Assembly (NCBI GenBank): GCA_017303455.1
Contig: JAFLBM010000015.1
Coordinates: forward strand, 1-64,000
Direction: 5' to 3'
Source: Chitinophagales bacterium
GTDB taxonomy: Bacteria > Bacteroidota > Bacteroidia > Chitinophagales > Chitinophagaceae
Length of the DNA stretch: 64,000 bases
This document shows, piece by piece, positions 8,342-17,477 of the stretch. The position numbers and the translations under genes were made by a program. The stretch's first letter is position 1; each line of letters opens with the position of its first letter. The notes beneath the pieces are model-generated. The model saw nothing but the letters and a program-made list of their open reading frames with translations. It had not been told where the DNA came from and searched no databases.

Positions 8342-9334
8342 ATGTCTATGACCCTTTTCAGGAAATTGTTGCTGCTGGCCCTTTCTTTTGTACTGCTCAC
8401 CGGCTGCAAGGATAAAAAAAAGGCTTCCCTGGCCGGCGATGAGCCGGTTGAAGTGACCGATTTTGTCGATTTTTTTCAGCCCGTTAATTTGCCATTTGCC
8501 TTTGAAGACAGTCTCCTGTTAAAAAAAGATAACGACTCTTTACGGATCAGTTATAAAGTGTTTACCCAGTTTGTTCCTGATTCGGTATTGGCGAAGGTTT
8601 TTGGGAAAGACAAGAAATTGAAGATATATCCCCTTGGAAAAACGAAAGCTGACGGAGCAGAGACTTATCTTTTTGCCAAAGTGGTTGGTGCGGGCAAAAA
8701 AGCAGCGTTCATTATTGCACTGGATAAAGGCAATACATTTTTAGCCTGCCTGCCCGCCATCCGGACAGATCTTCCAAAGTCTTCTGTACGAACAACAGTC
8801 ATTGACAGAAGGTACACGATCACCAAGACACAGTTGCGGAAGAATACGGATGGTAGTTTGAGCGAGGGGAAAGATGTATATGTGCTGAATGCAGATGCAA
8901 AAAATTTTATGCTGATCATGACGGATGCACTGGAAGATAAAGTGACCGAACTGATCAACCCTATTGACACATTACCCCGTAAACATAAATTATCGGCTGA
9001 TTATACCACCGGCAAATTAAATCTTGTTTCCATCCGGGATGGAAGAAAAGCGGATCGCCTGACTTTCTTTATTCATTTTGAAAAAGACAATGGTGCCTGT
9101 ACCGGGGAATTGAAAGGAGAAGCCATGATCCGATCAGCCAACCTGGCTGAATACAAAGTAGGCGGTGATCCCTGCGTATTGCAATTCCGTTTCACTTCTT
9201 CTTCGGTTACTTTGAAGGAAATGGAAGGCTGCGGAGCACACAGGGGATTACGTTGTGCTTTTGATGGTTCTTTCCCCCGGAAAAAAGAAATCAAGCCAAA
9301 AGCTGTAAAACCAAAACCTGCCAAAAGAAAATAA
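8342..9334 (+). CDS. Lipoprotein of unknown function
   Basis: 330 residues from ATG 8342, chosen because it gives a lipoprotein signal peptide (basic start, hydrophobic core, lipobox LTGC, then charged CKDKKK). An upstream in-frame ATG at 8291 would add 17 residues before the signal. The mature part is mixed alpha/beta without a motif I recognise and ends in a Lys/Pro/Ala-rich tail (KPKAVKPKPAKRK). It is divergent from mntR and 101 nt away, so it may share the regulatory region. Confidence 0.75.
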   Translation: MSMTLFRKLLLLALSFVLLTGCKDKKKASLAGDEPVEVTDFVDFFQPVNLPFAFEDSLLLKKDNDSLRISYKVFTQFVPDSVLAKVFGKDKKLKIYPLGKTKADGAETYLFAKVVGAGKKAAFIIALDKGNTFLACLPAIRTDLPKSSVRTTVIDRRYTITKTQLRKNTDGSLSEGKDVYVLNADAKNFMLIMTDALEDKVTELINPIDTLPRKHKLSADYTTGKLNLVSIRDGRKADRLTFFIHFEKDNGACTGELKGEAMIRSANLAEYKVGGDPCVLQFRFTSSSVTLKEMEGCGAHRGLRCAFDGSFPRKKEIKPKAVKPKPAKRK

Positions 9335-9469
9335 TTACCCCTTGCCAACGTTTGCAGGGATATTTGTTCAACTATTTCATTACCTGTGAATAATTTCCTT
9401 TCCGGCCTAAATCTGTCTCCTATTCATAATTAAATTTTATATTGCAGCCTCGTGTAAAAAAGACACAAT

Positions 9470-11125
9470 ATGAGTTTTACAAAATATTCAGTTCCGTACC
9501 CCGTTGACCAGGCTTATACCAAGAAAGTTGCTTATTTCTCGATGGAGTTTGCCACTCACCAGCCCTTAAAGATATACAGTGGTGGTTTGGGTTTCCTCGC
9601 AGGGTCTCATCTTCGCAGTGCTTACGAACTCCGCCAGAATATGGTGGGCATCGGTATTTTATGGAAATATGGCTATTATGACCAGGCCCGTCACCAGGAC
9701 CAGACGCTGCAGGTAACCTGGTATGAAAAATATTACAGTTTCCTGGAAGATACAGGCATCAAGTTCCAGATAAACGTACATGAACATCCTGTTTGGGTAA
9801 AAGTCTATTACCTGAACCCGGAGACCTTTAAAACAGCACCGCTGTTCTTATTATCTACCGATGTTCCTGAAAACGATTATGTTTCTCAAACCATCACGCA
9901 CCGTTTGTATGATGCGAATGTGGCCACCAAAGTGGCCCAGTTTATTTTACTGGGCGTAGGTGGTGCCAAACTGATGGATGTGATCGGGTTTAATCCTGAA
10001 TTATATCATTTGAATGAGGCGCATGGTTTATCCGCTGCTTTTTATCTCTACAATAAATACAAGAACAATATTGAAGAAGTAAGAAAACGCCTGGTGTTCA
10101 CTACACATACACCGGAAGAAGCGGGTAATGAGAAGCATGATATCTATCTCTGCCATAAGATGAGTTACTTTTGCGGTCTCTCGGTTGACCAGGTGGAAAA
10201 ACTGACCGGTAACCCGGATGACCAGTTTAATCACTCCCTCGCAGCCTTGCGCTTTGCCAGATTAGCCAACGGGGTATCGCAATTGCATGGACATGTATCG
10301 AGGGCTATGTGGGGACGCTATGAAAATATCTGCCCGATCATTTCCATTACCAATGCGCAGAACTGGCGTTACTGGGCTGATAAACAATTATACCGTTTCA
10401 TGGAAGCCGGTGACGATTATGGTATTGATGATCGTAAAAAGTATTTGAAGAAAAGGGCTTTTGAAATAGTCGCTGACCAGACCGGAAAGATATTTAACCC
10501 GGATGTGTTCACCATTGTCTGGGCACGTCGTTTTGCGGGGTATAAAAGGGCCAGCATGCTGACCAGTGATGAGGAACGTTTCGAAAAATTATTGAACAAT
10601 CCCAAGCACCCGGTGCAGATCATCTGGGCTGGCAAACCTTACCCGGTAGATCATCCTGCCATCAGTGAGTTCAACCAGTTGGTGCATATCAGCAAGAAAT
10701 ATAAAAATGTAGCGGTGCTGACCGGGTATGAACTGGCGTTGTCGAAAAGATTGAAGCAGGCAGCAGATTGCTGGTTAAATAATCCAAGAGTGCCGAGAGA
10801 AGCTTCAGGAACCAGTGGCATGACCGCAGCTATGAATGGTGCGATCAATTTTTCTACCGATGACGGCTGGATACCGGAGTTCATCAATCACGGGCATAAT
10901 GGGTTTGTGGTGCCGAAAGCAGACTATGCCCGTATGGCTACCCATGAACAGGATCAGTATGACCTGGATAAACTTTACGAGATACTCGAGAAAGAAATTC
11001 TTCCGTTGTATTATAACAACTATAGTACCTGGCGCCAGGTGATGAAGAACGGAATGCAGGATGTACGCTTCCAGTTTGACAGTAACCGGATGGCGCATGA
11101 GTATTATGACCTGCTGTATAAATAA
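9470..11125 (+). CDS. glgP: Short-type alpha-glucan phosphorylase / GT35-like protein
   Basis: 551 residues, matching the short bacterial alpha-glucan phosphorylases rather than the roughly 800-residue GlgP/MalP. Family motifs include YHLNEAHG (about residue 180), FTTHTPEEAG, and WARRFAGYKR (about 349-358), whose Arg and Lys match phosphate-binding residues. The cofactor region reads EASGTSGMTAAMNG; in characterised phosphorylases the residue here occupied by Thr452 is the lysine forming the Schiff base with PLP (SGMK or GNMK). The ACC codon is two changes from a Lys codon, so a sequencing error is unlikely. It may be a PLP-independent glycosyltransferase of glucans. A terminator follows. Confidence 0.85.
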   Translation: MSFTKYSVPYPVDQAYTKKVAYFSMEFATHQPLKIYSGGLGFLAGSHLRSAYELRQNMVGIGILWKYGYYDQARHQDQTLQVTWYEKYYSFLEDTGIKFQINVHEHPVWVKVYYLNPETFKTAPLFLLSTDVPENDYVSQTITHRLYDANVATKVAQFILLGVGGAKLMDVIGFNPELYHLNEAHGLSAAFYLYNKYKNNIEEVRKRLVFTTHTPEEAGNEKHDIYLCHKMSYFCGLSVDQVEKLTGNPDDQFNHSLAALRFARLANGVSQLHGHVSRAMWGRYENICPIISITNAQNWRYWADKQLYRFMEAGDDYGIDDRKKYLKKRAFEIVADQTGKIFNPDVFTIVWARRFAGYKRASMLTSDEERFEKLLNNPKHPVQIIWAGKPYPVDHPAISEFNQLVHISKKYKNVAVLTGYELALSKRLKQAADCWLNNPRVPREASGTSGMTAAMNGAINFSTDDGWIPEFINHGHNGFVVPKADYARMATHEQDQYDLDKLYEILEKEILPLYYNNYSTWRQVMKNGMQDVRFQFDSNRMAHEYYDLLYK

Positions 11126-11145
11126 GGGGTTGCAAATTTTTTTTT

Positions 11146-11174
11146 AAAGGCCTTCATTTAAGGAGGCCTTTTTT
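11146..11174 (+). terminator. Intrinsic terminator of the glucan phosphorylase gene
   Basis: Arms AAAGGCCT and AGGCCTTT, 10-nt loop, then a run of Ts on the plus strand; begins about 20 nt after the stop codon. Confidence 0.8.
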
Positions 11175-12393
11175 ATGCAAAGCTTTTAATAAACTGGTCA
11201 CCTGATATGTTAACAGGAAAGAACCTGGACAGCTTGTTAATCACCCCCTCCACCAACGCATCCGGGCAGGAGGCCCCGCTGGTGATCAGAATTTTTACAG
11301 GTTCTTTTTTCGGCAAAAAATCAACCGTTAGTTTTTCTTCTTTGGTATGAAAATTATAATGCAGTATTTCTTTAGCGGAAATAATTTTTTCTTCACTATT
11401 GATAAAATAGGTGGGTAGTTTTTCTTCGCAAAGCTCAACAAGGTGAGACGTGTTGGAAGAATTATATCCTCCTACTACAATTGCCAGGTCAGCAACTGTC
11501 TCCAGCATACCGGTAACGGCTGTCTGGTTATCATTCGTGGCATAGCAAAGTGTATCTCTTGTTTCGGCAAAACGATCTTCAGCAACAGCCGGATGAAATG
11601 TGTCGATCATCACCTGTTTTAAATAGTCAGCAATAGCTTGTGTGTCGCTGGCCAGCATGGTGGTTTGATTGACCACACCGATACGCTGCAGATCTTTTCT
11701 TGCATCAAAACCTGTGGAGTACTGTCCTTTGAATTCTTCTGCAAATAAAGCTGCCGGTTTTTCCCCGGTGATATACCTGGCCAGTTCCTTTGCCTGTTGC
11801 ATGTCTTCCACTACCACCGAAGCAGCATTGGCAGCTGCATGCGAAAAAGTAGCTCTTGTCTCTTCATGTCTGGGTTTGCCGTGAATCACAATAGTATAAC
11901 TCTTTTTAGCGATCACTTCGCTGCGGTTCCATACTTTTTCTACAAAGGGGCAGGTGGTATTGTATTTTTCTGTCTGGATACCAATATCATTCAATCGCTT
12001 TTCGATATCCAGTGTGGTGCCGAATGCAGGAATGATCACTATGTCGTCAGCCGTCAATGCTTCAAAAGGGATGATCTGTTTTCCGTATGTGTCTTGTAAA
12101 AAAGTGATGCCATGCGATTGCAGGTCGGCATTCACCTGCGGGTTATGGATCATTTCGCTTAACAAAAAGATCCTTTTACCCGGGTTTTCTTCAACAGTTC
12201 TGAAAGCAATTTCAATGGCATTCTCCACACCATAACAAAATCCAAAATGGCGGGCCAGGAAAATTTGTAATGGCCCAAAATCCAGCAGGGTGGGGCTGAA
12301 ATCCTTTTTCATCTTGTCCGTTTCCTTCCGTTTCTTTTTGATAGCGGTGATCAACGGGCTTCGATAAATAATCGGAACATCAAAACTCTTCAT
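11173..12393 (-). CDS. ispH: 4-hydroxy-3-methylbut-2-enyl diphosphate reductase
   Basis: 406 residues, longer than E. coli IspH (about 316) as in other Bacteroidota, because of an N-terminal extension and internal insertions. It makes IPP and DMAPP in the last step of the MEP isoprenoid pathway using a [4Fe-4S] cluster. The three cluster cysteines are seen in GFCYGVENA, NTTCPFVEK and TSGASCPD. The conserved HNPQV and TMLASDTQ segments are also present. The start at 12393 may be further upstream than the real one; METs at 'MKKDFSP' would also fit. Confidence 0.95.
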   Translation of the reverse strand: MKSFDVPIIYRSPLITAIKKKRKETDKMKKDFSPTLLDFGPLQIFLARHFGFCYGVENAIEIAFRTVEENPGKRIFLLSEMIHNPQVNADLQSHGITFLQDTYGKQIIPFEALTADDIVIIPAFGTTLDIEKRLNDIGIQTEKYNTTCPFVEKVWNRSEVIAKKSYTIVIHGKPRHEETRATFSHAAANAASVVVEDMQQAKELARYITGEKPAALFAEEFKGQYSTGFDARKDLQRIGVVNQTTMLASDTQAIADYLKQVMIDTFHPAVAEDRFAETRDTLCYATNDNQTAVTGMLETVADLAIVVGGYNSSNTSHLVELCEEKLPTYFINSEEKIISAKEILHYNFHTKEEKLTVDFLPKKEPVKILITSGASCPDALVEGVINKLSRFFPVNISGDQFIKSFA

Positions 12394-12425
12394 GTGTGCA
12401 AAGATAGTGAGAGAAGTGCAGAGAA

Positions 12426-12535
12426 GCCTGAAGTCAGATGCCGGGTGTTCCCGTAGATATGGTCGTTATTAAAATAGGGACTGGCGTATTTCGTACTTCT
12501 TACCTCATACTTCGTATTTCCTGGTGGACCCTGAT
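12426..12535. repeat. Word-repeat region between ispH and the GH13 gene
   Basis: Degenerate 6-8 nt words recur here: GCCTGAAGTCAGATGCCGGG at the left, and GTATTTC / GTACTTC / TTACCTC / ATACTTC / GTATTTC in series at the right. The same vocabulary reappears at 19.63 kb and inside lipB. Confidence 0.5.
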
Positions 12536-12563
12536 TTTCTTATCTTTCGCAAAAGTTCAGACC

Positions 12564-13952
12564 ATGCGATACCTGTTGCTTGCTATTTCTCTTTCAGTAT
12601 TGCTCAGTGCCTGCAAACTGATGAAGAAGGACGATGAAAAAGAAACTAAAAGTAAAAAGAGTATGACCACAGCATTAAATGCCCCGGGTTGGGCCCACAG
12701 TACAAATATCTACGAAGTGAATATCCGCCAGTACAGCCCGGAAGGAACCTTCAATGCTTTTGCCAATGAATTACCCCGGTTAAAAGATATGGGTGTGCAA
12801 ACCTTATGGTTCATGCCCATTACACCCATTGCACAAAAAAATAAAAAAGGGACATTGGGCAGCCCTTATGCCTGTTCTGATTATACTTCCATCAACCCTG
12901 AGTTTGGGACCCTGGATGATTTTAAGAACCTGGTGAAGCAGGCACATGAAATGGGTTTTAAAGTCATCATTGACTGGGTGGCGAATCATACGGGTTGGGA
13001 TCATCGCTGGACAAAAGAGCATCCTGAATACTATCTTAAAGATTCGGCCACTAATGATTTTCATATTGCCTCGGGCATGGATGATATTATTGAACTGGAT
13101 TTTAATAACCCTGCCACTGTGCAGGCCATGATTGATGCCATGAAATTCTGGGTTACGGAATGTGATATTGATGGTTTTCGTTGCGACCTGGCCAGTTGGG
13201 TGGAATTACATTTCTGGCAAAAAGCAAGACCTGAAGTGGATGCAGTGAAACCATTGTTCTGGCTCGGTGAATTTGATGAACTGGAAACACCGGAGTATGG
13301 AAAAGTATTTGATGCCAGTTATACCTGGACCTGGATGCATAAGACAAAGGATTTCTACCAGCAGCATTTGCCATTGAGTTCCCTTGATTCAATCCTGTAC
13401 CGGTATAGTGCCATAGGAGATGGTTCTATGCGGGCCTGGTTCACCAGTAATCATGATGAGAACAGCTGGAATGGTACGGAATATGAAAAGTATGGTGATA
13501 TGGCCAAAGCATTAGCCGCATTCAGTGCTACCTGGAATGGTGTGCCGCTGATCTATTCAGGCCAGGAACTGCCGCTGATCAAAAAACGGTTGGAGTTTTT
13601 TGAGAAAGACCCGATTCCCTGGACCGGTAAAAATGAGCTGCATGATTTTTATAAGACCCTATTTTCACTTAAGAAAAACAACCCGGCCTTACGAGGCGGG
13701 GACAGTACTGTAAAAACGATCCATCTCGCCACCACCGATGAAGGACATATCCTTGCTTATTTAAGAAAAACTGCTGACAGGGAAGTCCTGGTGGTGTTGA
13801 ATCTTTCTGCCGAAAAAGATCTGCATTTTGATATAACGGATGAAAACCTGAAAGGAATTTTCAAGAATGTTTTCTCAGGCGCTGCCAACGATTTTACTAC
13901 GGAAAAAAGTTTTGAAATGCAGCCCTGGGAATATTTGGTATATGAGAAGTGA
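12564..13952 (+). CDS. GH13 alpha-amylase-family lipoprotein
   Basis: 462 residues from ATG 12564, chosen because it yields a lipoprotein signal with lipobox LLSAC; the frame is open upstream to 12438, but that part is repeat-derived sequence. The GH13 (beta/alpha)8 barrel carries the classical regions: VIIDWVANHTG, DGFRCDLA with the nucleophile Asp, GEFDE with the acid/base Glu, and TSNHDEN with the transition-state Asp. A short C-terminal beta domain follows. It probably cleaves alpha-1,4-glucans or maltodextrins at the outer membrane or in the periplasm. It lies near a glucan phosphorylase, consistent with glucan turnover. Confidence 0.92.
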   Translation: MRYLLLAISLSVLLSACKLMKKDDEKETKSKKSMTTALNAPGWAHSTNIYEVNIRQYSPEGTFNAFANELPRLKDMGVQTLWFMPITPIAQKNKKGTLGSPYACSDYTSINPEFGTLDDFKNLVKQAHEMGFKVIIDWVANHTGWDHRWTKEHPEYYLKDSATNDFHIASGMDDIIELDFNNPATVQAMIDAMKFWVTECDIDGFRCDLASWVELHFWQKARPEVDAVKPLFWLGEFDELETPEYGKVFDASYTWTWMHKTKDFYQQHLPLSSLDSILYRYSAIGDGSMRAWFTSNHDENSWNGTEYEKYGDMAKALAAFSATWNGVPLIYSGQELPLIKKRLEFFEKDPIPWTGKNELHDFYKTLFSLKKNNPALRGGDSTVKTIHLATTDEGHILAYLRKTADREVLVVLNLSAEKDLHFDITDENLKGIFKNVFSGAANDFTTEKSFEMQPWEYLVYEK

Positions 13953-13971
13953 CGCTATTTAATTGATAAAT

Positions 13972-14002
13972 AAAAAGCCGCTTTGATTGTAAGCGGCTTT
14001 TT
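13972..14002. terminator. Bidirectional intrinsic terminator
   Basis: AAAAAGCCGCTT and AAGCGGCTTTTT pair around a 7-nt loop with T-rich flanks on both strands. It serves the convergent GH13 and degP genes. Confidence 0.9.
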
Positions 14003-14022
14003 ATTTATATTTTCTGTATTAC

Positions 14023-15516
14023 TTATTGTTCATCCAGGTTCAGGGGATACGTATAAGACCCATCATAACCAGGATAGATACCTTCCAGGCGAACGCTGCC
14101 ATCTGTCATTGCGATCATTCTTGCTAATTGTTCAATACTGCTGATCTCTGTTCCATTCACACTGGTGATCACAAAACCTTCCTGGATCCTTGTTCTGCCG
14201 ATTGGGCTGTCTTTACTGGTGATTGATTTAACAACCACGCCACCAGCTATATCTAATTTAGTAGCCTTTTCTTTACTCAGGTTCTCCAGTTCAGCGCCTA
14301 ATTTCTGGTTGATATCAGTCTTAGCCACTTCTTCGTAAGAACCTACTTTGCTCTTCAATGTAGCAGTACCGTTAAATTCTTTATCGCCTCTCTTGTAAGT
14401 GATCTTTACTTTATCCCCGGCATTATAAGAAGCAACGGTTCCCTGCAACTCGGGCCATGAAGCGATAGCGATATCATTGATCTTGGTGATCACATCACCT
14501 TTTTTCAAACCTATTTCAGCAGCGGCACCATCAGGGGCCACCAGGCCCACATAAGCACCATCACCGGCATCATATTTATCTTCTGCAGCAGAGATACCGA
14601 GGTAAGGCCTTTTCACATCACCATATTTCACGAGGTCATTAACGATCTTTTTTACCAGGTTTACCGGGATAGCAAAACCATAACCGGCATAAGTTCCATT
14701 CGGAGCAAGGATAGCTGAGTTAATTCCTACCAGTTGCCCATCGGTAGTGATCAGGGCACCACCACTGTTTCCCTGGTTGATGGCGGCATCAGTTTGTATA
14801 AACGATTCAATCGGGCTGTTGCTCTGGCGACGGTTGATACCGATAGCTCTTCCTTTTGCACTTACGATACCTGCTGTAACGGTTGTTTCAAGTGTCAGGG
14901 GATAACCAACGGCTAATACCCACTGGCCTAATTTAACGGCATCAGAATTACCGTAGATCAGGTAAGGAAGATTCGTCGCATCCACTTTTAATACGGCGAG
15001 GTCGGTACTCGGGTCACGGCCAATCACTTTGGCTTTATAGGTTTTCTTATTGCTTAATGTAACGGTAATTTCATCGGCAACACCATCACCGCCGTTGGAT
15101 ACAACGTGGTTATTGGTTATGATATAACCATCTTCACTGATGATAACCCCGCTGCCTGAAGCTCTTTGTTCCGGCTGTATCTGCGGCCCGAAACCTTCCC
15201 CAAAAAACTGGTTGAAGAAGTCATCCATACTGTTGCCGCGGCTGCGGTTCAGGTTACTTATTTTCTTAGCCGGGATCTTTGTTTTGATGTGTACAACAGC
15301 AGGAACAGCAGACCCGGCAGCTTTGGTAAAATCAATTGGGTCGGCAGCAGTAGCTACATTGCCATAAAAACCGGCATAATTAACCGGGAGTTTGCCATCG
15401 GTGGTGGTTTGCGCAAATCCATCTTTTTTACTGGTCAGTTTACCATATACCCACACACTGCCAACGGCTGATGCTGCACTCACAGCAACGATCAGAAAAA
15501 GTTGTTTAAGTTTCAT
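14023..15516 (-). CDS. degP: DegP/DegQ (HtrA)-family periplasmic serine protease
   Basis: 497 residues from ATG 15516 (MKLKQLF...), which begins a signal anchor; a frame from 15549 would add 11 residues. The S1C protease domain holds the His in TNNHVVSN, the Asp in STDLAVLK and the Ser in GNSGGAL. Two PDZ domains follow; the first includes GAAAEIGLKKGDVITKIND and the second GFVITSVNGTEI. It degrades or refolds damaged envelope proteins. The gene is isolated between the shared terminator and luxC. Confidence 0.95.
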   Translation of the reverse strand: MKLKQLFLIVAVSAASAVGSVWVYGKLTSKKDGFAQTTTDGKLPVNYAGFYGNVATAADPIDFTKAAGSAVPAVVHIKTKIPAKKISNLNRSRGNSMDDFFNQFFGEGFGPQIQPEQRASGSGVIISEDGYIITNNHVVSNGGDGVADEITVTLSNKKTYKAKVIGRDPSTDLAVLKVDATNLPYLIYGNSDAVKLGQWVLAVGYPLTLETTVTAGIVSAKGRAIGINRRQSNSPIESFIQTDAAINQGNSGGALITTDGQLVGINSAILAPNGTYAGYGFAIPVNLVKKIVNDLVKYGDVKRPYLGISAAEDKYDAGDGAYVGLVAPDGAAAEIGLKKGDVITKINDIAIASWPELQGTVASYNAGDKVKITYKRGDKEFNGTATLKSKVGSYEEVAKTDINQKLGAELENLSKEKATKLDIAGGVVVKSITSKDSPIGRTRIQEGFVITSVNGTEISSIEQLARMIAMTDGSVRLEGIYPGYDGSYTYPLNLDEQ

Positions 15517-15711
15517 AGTGCTATATACTTTTAGATTTTTTGTTTGCAAGTACCAATTGTTTCATATTCTGTGCCATTGCTTTACAAAGTAACAAACTGT
15601 CAGGTCATCTTTGTTTACCAACGGTTTAGTTTAACAATTCTTTACTAAGGTCTTCGTACTTTGCTGTCCATGTAAATTTAATGCCATTTGCGGGGAATAA
15701 AAAGCCCCGTT

Positions 15712-16710
15712 TTACAAGCGGAAAAGAAAAGCCAGTGTATCAACTCCGTCGGCATAAACTGTAATAGCCGGAACCTGGGTTTGTCCAAATGGGACAAAAC
15801 CCCTGCCCACTATACATTGCAGGTCGGGATGATCTTTCAAACTACCGGTCAATTTGTCGGGATTGTCATAAAACTCATAGTTTAATTGGCTGATGGGAGA
15901 GAACAGGGAGGGCTCCTCAACAAGCAATAAGGAGGGGTTACTCATGTAGTATTTCTTATTCAGGAGGTGCAGGGCCAGGTTATAATCATAATTTTTTTTG
16001 TACTTATGATGATCGGCCAGGAAATCATACTTCTTAAAAGCGGTGATCAGGGGAACAAAATCGTAACCTGCGGGGACATAAATTTTGGTCACATTCCGGC
16101 AGCCCAGGCCAAAATAGAGGTACACATCATCGGCCAGTTTTGCCAGTTCTTCGCTGGTTTCTTTGCCGGTAAGAATAGCTGCCGAGGTTCTGTTGCGGCG
16201 GATGATATGCGGCCATTTTCCGAAATAATATTCAAAATGCCCGGCGGAATTATTGCTGCCGGTGGCGATATAGGCATCACAGCCTTTCAGCATATCGGCA
16301 AATGAAACCCATTGCTCTACAGCTTTATCCCATTCCACCAATTTGCTGGCCAGGTGCTTTATCAGGGTTTCGTCTTTGGAAGAAGTCTTGATTGTTGCCC
16401 GATGGCCCGAAATGAACACAGATAAGAAATCATGGAAACCCACCAGCGGGATATTACCCGCCATAACAACCCCGACATTTTTGGGTTGAGGAGTATTGGC
16501 CGGTAAATTGTAAGAGCTGACCCATTTTTCCAATACCGGGCGGGACAGGAATTGACGGGCTATATTTTCAGTGGCCAGGTCAACGAATTCGGGGATGAAC
16601 CAGCCATTCTCCCGGGAGGCTTTTTCCTTTGCTTCTGCCCATGCAGGATTAGCTGATAAAATATATTCCCCGAGGTCAACTAATAAATCAATTCGATACT
16701 GTAAATTCAT
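15712..16710 (-). CDS. LuxC-like acyl-CoA reductase
   Basis: 332 residues of aldehyde-dehydrogenase fold, similar to the LuxC/acyl-CoA reductase family found in Bacteroidota. Visible features are VVMAGNIPLVGFHDFLSVF (nucleotide-binding region), IATGSNNSAGHFEYYF, and the probable catalytic cysteine in YFGLGCRNVTK. It would reduce a fatty acyl thioester to an aldehyde. The divergent ferredoxin gene 148 nt away may be an electron donor, though the LuxC family uses NADPH, so that link is inference. A weak hairpin (CGGGG/CCCCG, 15691-15709) lies after the stop. Confidence 0.85.
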   Translation of the reverse strand: MNLQYRIDLLVDLGEYILSANPAWAEAKEKASRENGWFIPEFVDLATENIARQFLSRPVLEKWVSSYNLPANTPQPKNVGVVMAGNIPLVGFHDFLSVFISGHRATIKTSSKDETLIKHLASKLVEWDKAVEQWVSFADMLKGCDAYIATGSNNSAGHFEYYFGKWPHIIRRNRTSAAILTGKETSEELAKLADDVYLYFGLGCRNVTKIYVPAGYDFVPLITAFKKYDFLADHHKYKKNYDYNLALHLLNKKYYMSNPSLLLVEEPSLFSPISQLNYEFYDNPDKLTGSLKDHPDLQCIVGRGFVPFGQTQVPAITVYADGVDTLAFLFRL

Positions 16711-16858
16711 GCCCGTAAATTAAACGCCAGTTTTTTAAGTTTTCCGGCTGCAAATTAACGGATGACTGCACAGGAAAAAATTTAAAGCCGGCTGCTGAGA
16801 CTAAAAACAAACTAATTTTGCTCAGTAATGTAATTCTCAACCCGTTAAATGTTTTTTT

Positions 16859-17206
16859 ATGGCAATCAAGATCACCGAAGAATGTATCAATTGCGGCGCC
16901 TGCGAACCCGAATGTCCCAATAACGCTATCTATGAAGGTGGCGTGGAGTGGGCAGTTTCAGATGGCACCACTGTTAAAGGGCCTTTTACCCTCTTAGACG
17001 GATCAGTAGTGGATGCTGACCAGAAGAATGCACCGGTCAGTGTTGATATTTATTACATCACACCCAATAAATGTACTGAGTGCCAGGGCTTTCATGAAGA
17101 GCCGCAGTGTGCAGCCGTTTGCCCGGTTGATTGCTGTGTGCCGGATGAGATGTACCAGGAGACGGTGGACCAGCTGATCGCCAAAAAAGACAAATTGCAT
17201 ATCTGA
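16859..17206 (+). CDS. 4Fe-4S dicluster ferredoxin
   Basis: 115 residues. The first cluster motif is CINCGACEPECP near residue 10. The second set is CTECQGFHEEPQCAAVCP, with an insertion between cysteines typical of the 2[4Fe-4S] Chromatium-type ferredoxins. A CC pair follows (VDCCVPDE). It is a soluble electron carrier. A -7 like TAATTTTG lies at 16813-16820 without a clear -33. It is divergent from the acyl-CoA reductase gene. Confidence 0.94.
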   Translation: MAIKITEECINCGACEPECPNNAIYEGGVEWAVSDGTTVKGPFTLLDGSVVDADQKNAPVSVDIYYITPNKCTECQGFHEEPQCAAVCPVDCCVPDEMYQETVDQLIAKKDKLHI

Positions 17207-17342
17207 TTTGTGCTTCGGCTGTGCATAATTATTTATGCAGTTACTGGTTGTTCTTTCCAAAGTTGTATAACTTAGTAACAGATTCAACTAATATAGCAGT
17301 GTAAGCTGCTCCATTAAAGGCGGGTGATATTTCCCGTCGTAA

Positions 17343-17374
17343 AAAGGTGAAGGAGAAACGGCCTTCACCTTTCT
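17343..17374 (+). terminator. Intrinsic terminator downstream of ferredoxin
   Basis: AAGGTGAAGG and CCTTCACCTT form a stable hairpin followed by TCTTATT. It is about 140 nt after the ferredoxin stop, inside the 271-nt gap before ddl. Nothing else was recognised in that gap. Confidence 0.7.
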
Positions 17375-17477
17375 TATTGCTGAAAGTGGCAAGAAATAAA
17401 TGATTTTTAGCATTTGAAATTTCGGCCATCGCTTTTTTTCCTCAATATTTGCGTAGCTAAACACATACATATCAACT

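Noticed and set aside
12438..12563. N-terminal extension of the GH13 protein
   Set aside because: The frame is open but the sequence is word-repeat DNA, and only the start at 12564 gives a normal lipoprotein signal.
15691..15710. Terminator of the acyl-CoA reductase gene
   Set aside because: The CGGGG/CCCCG hairpin has its T-run in the loop rather than after the stem, so it is too weak to call.
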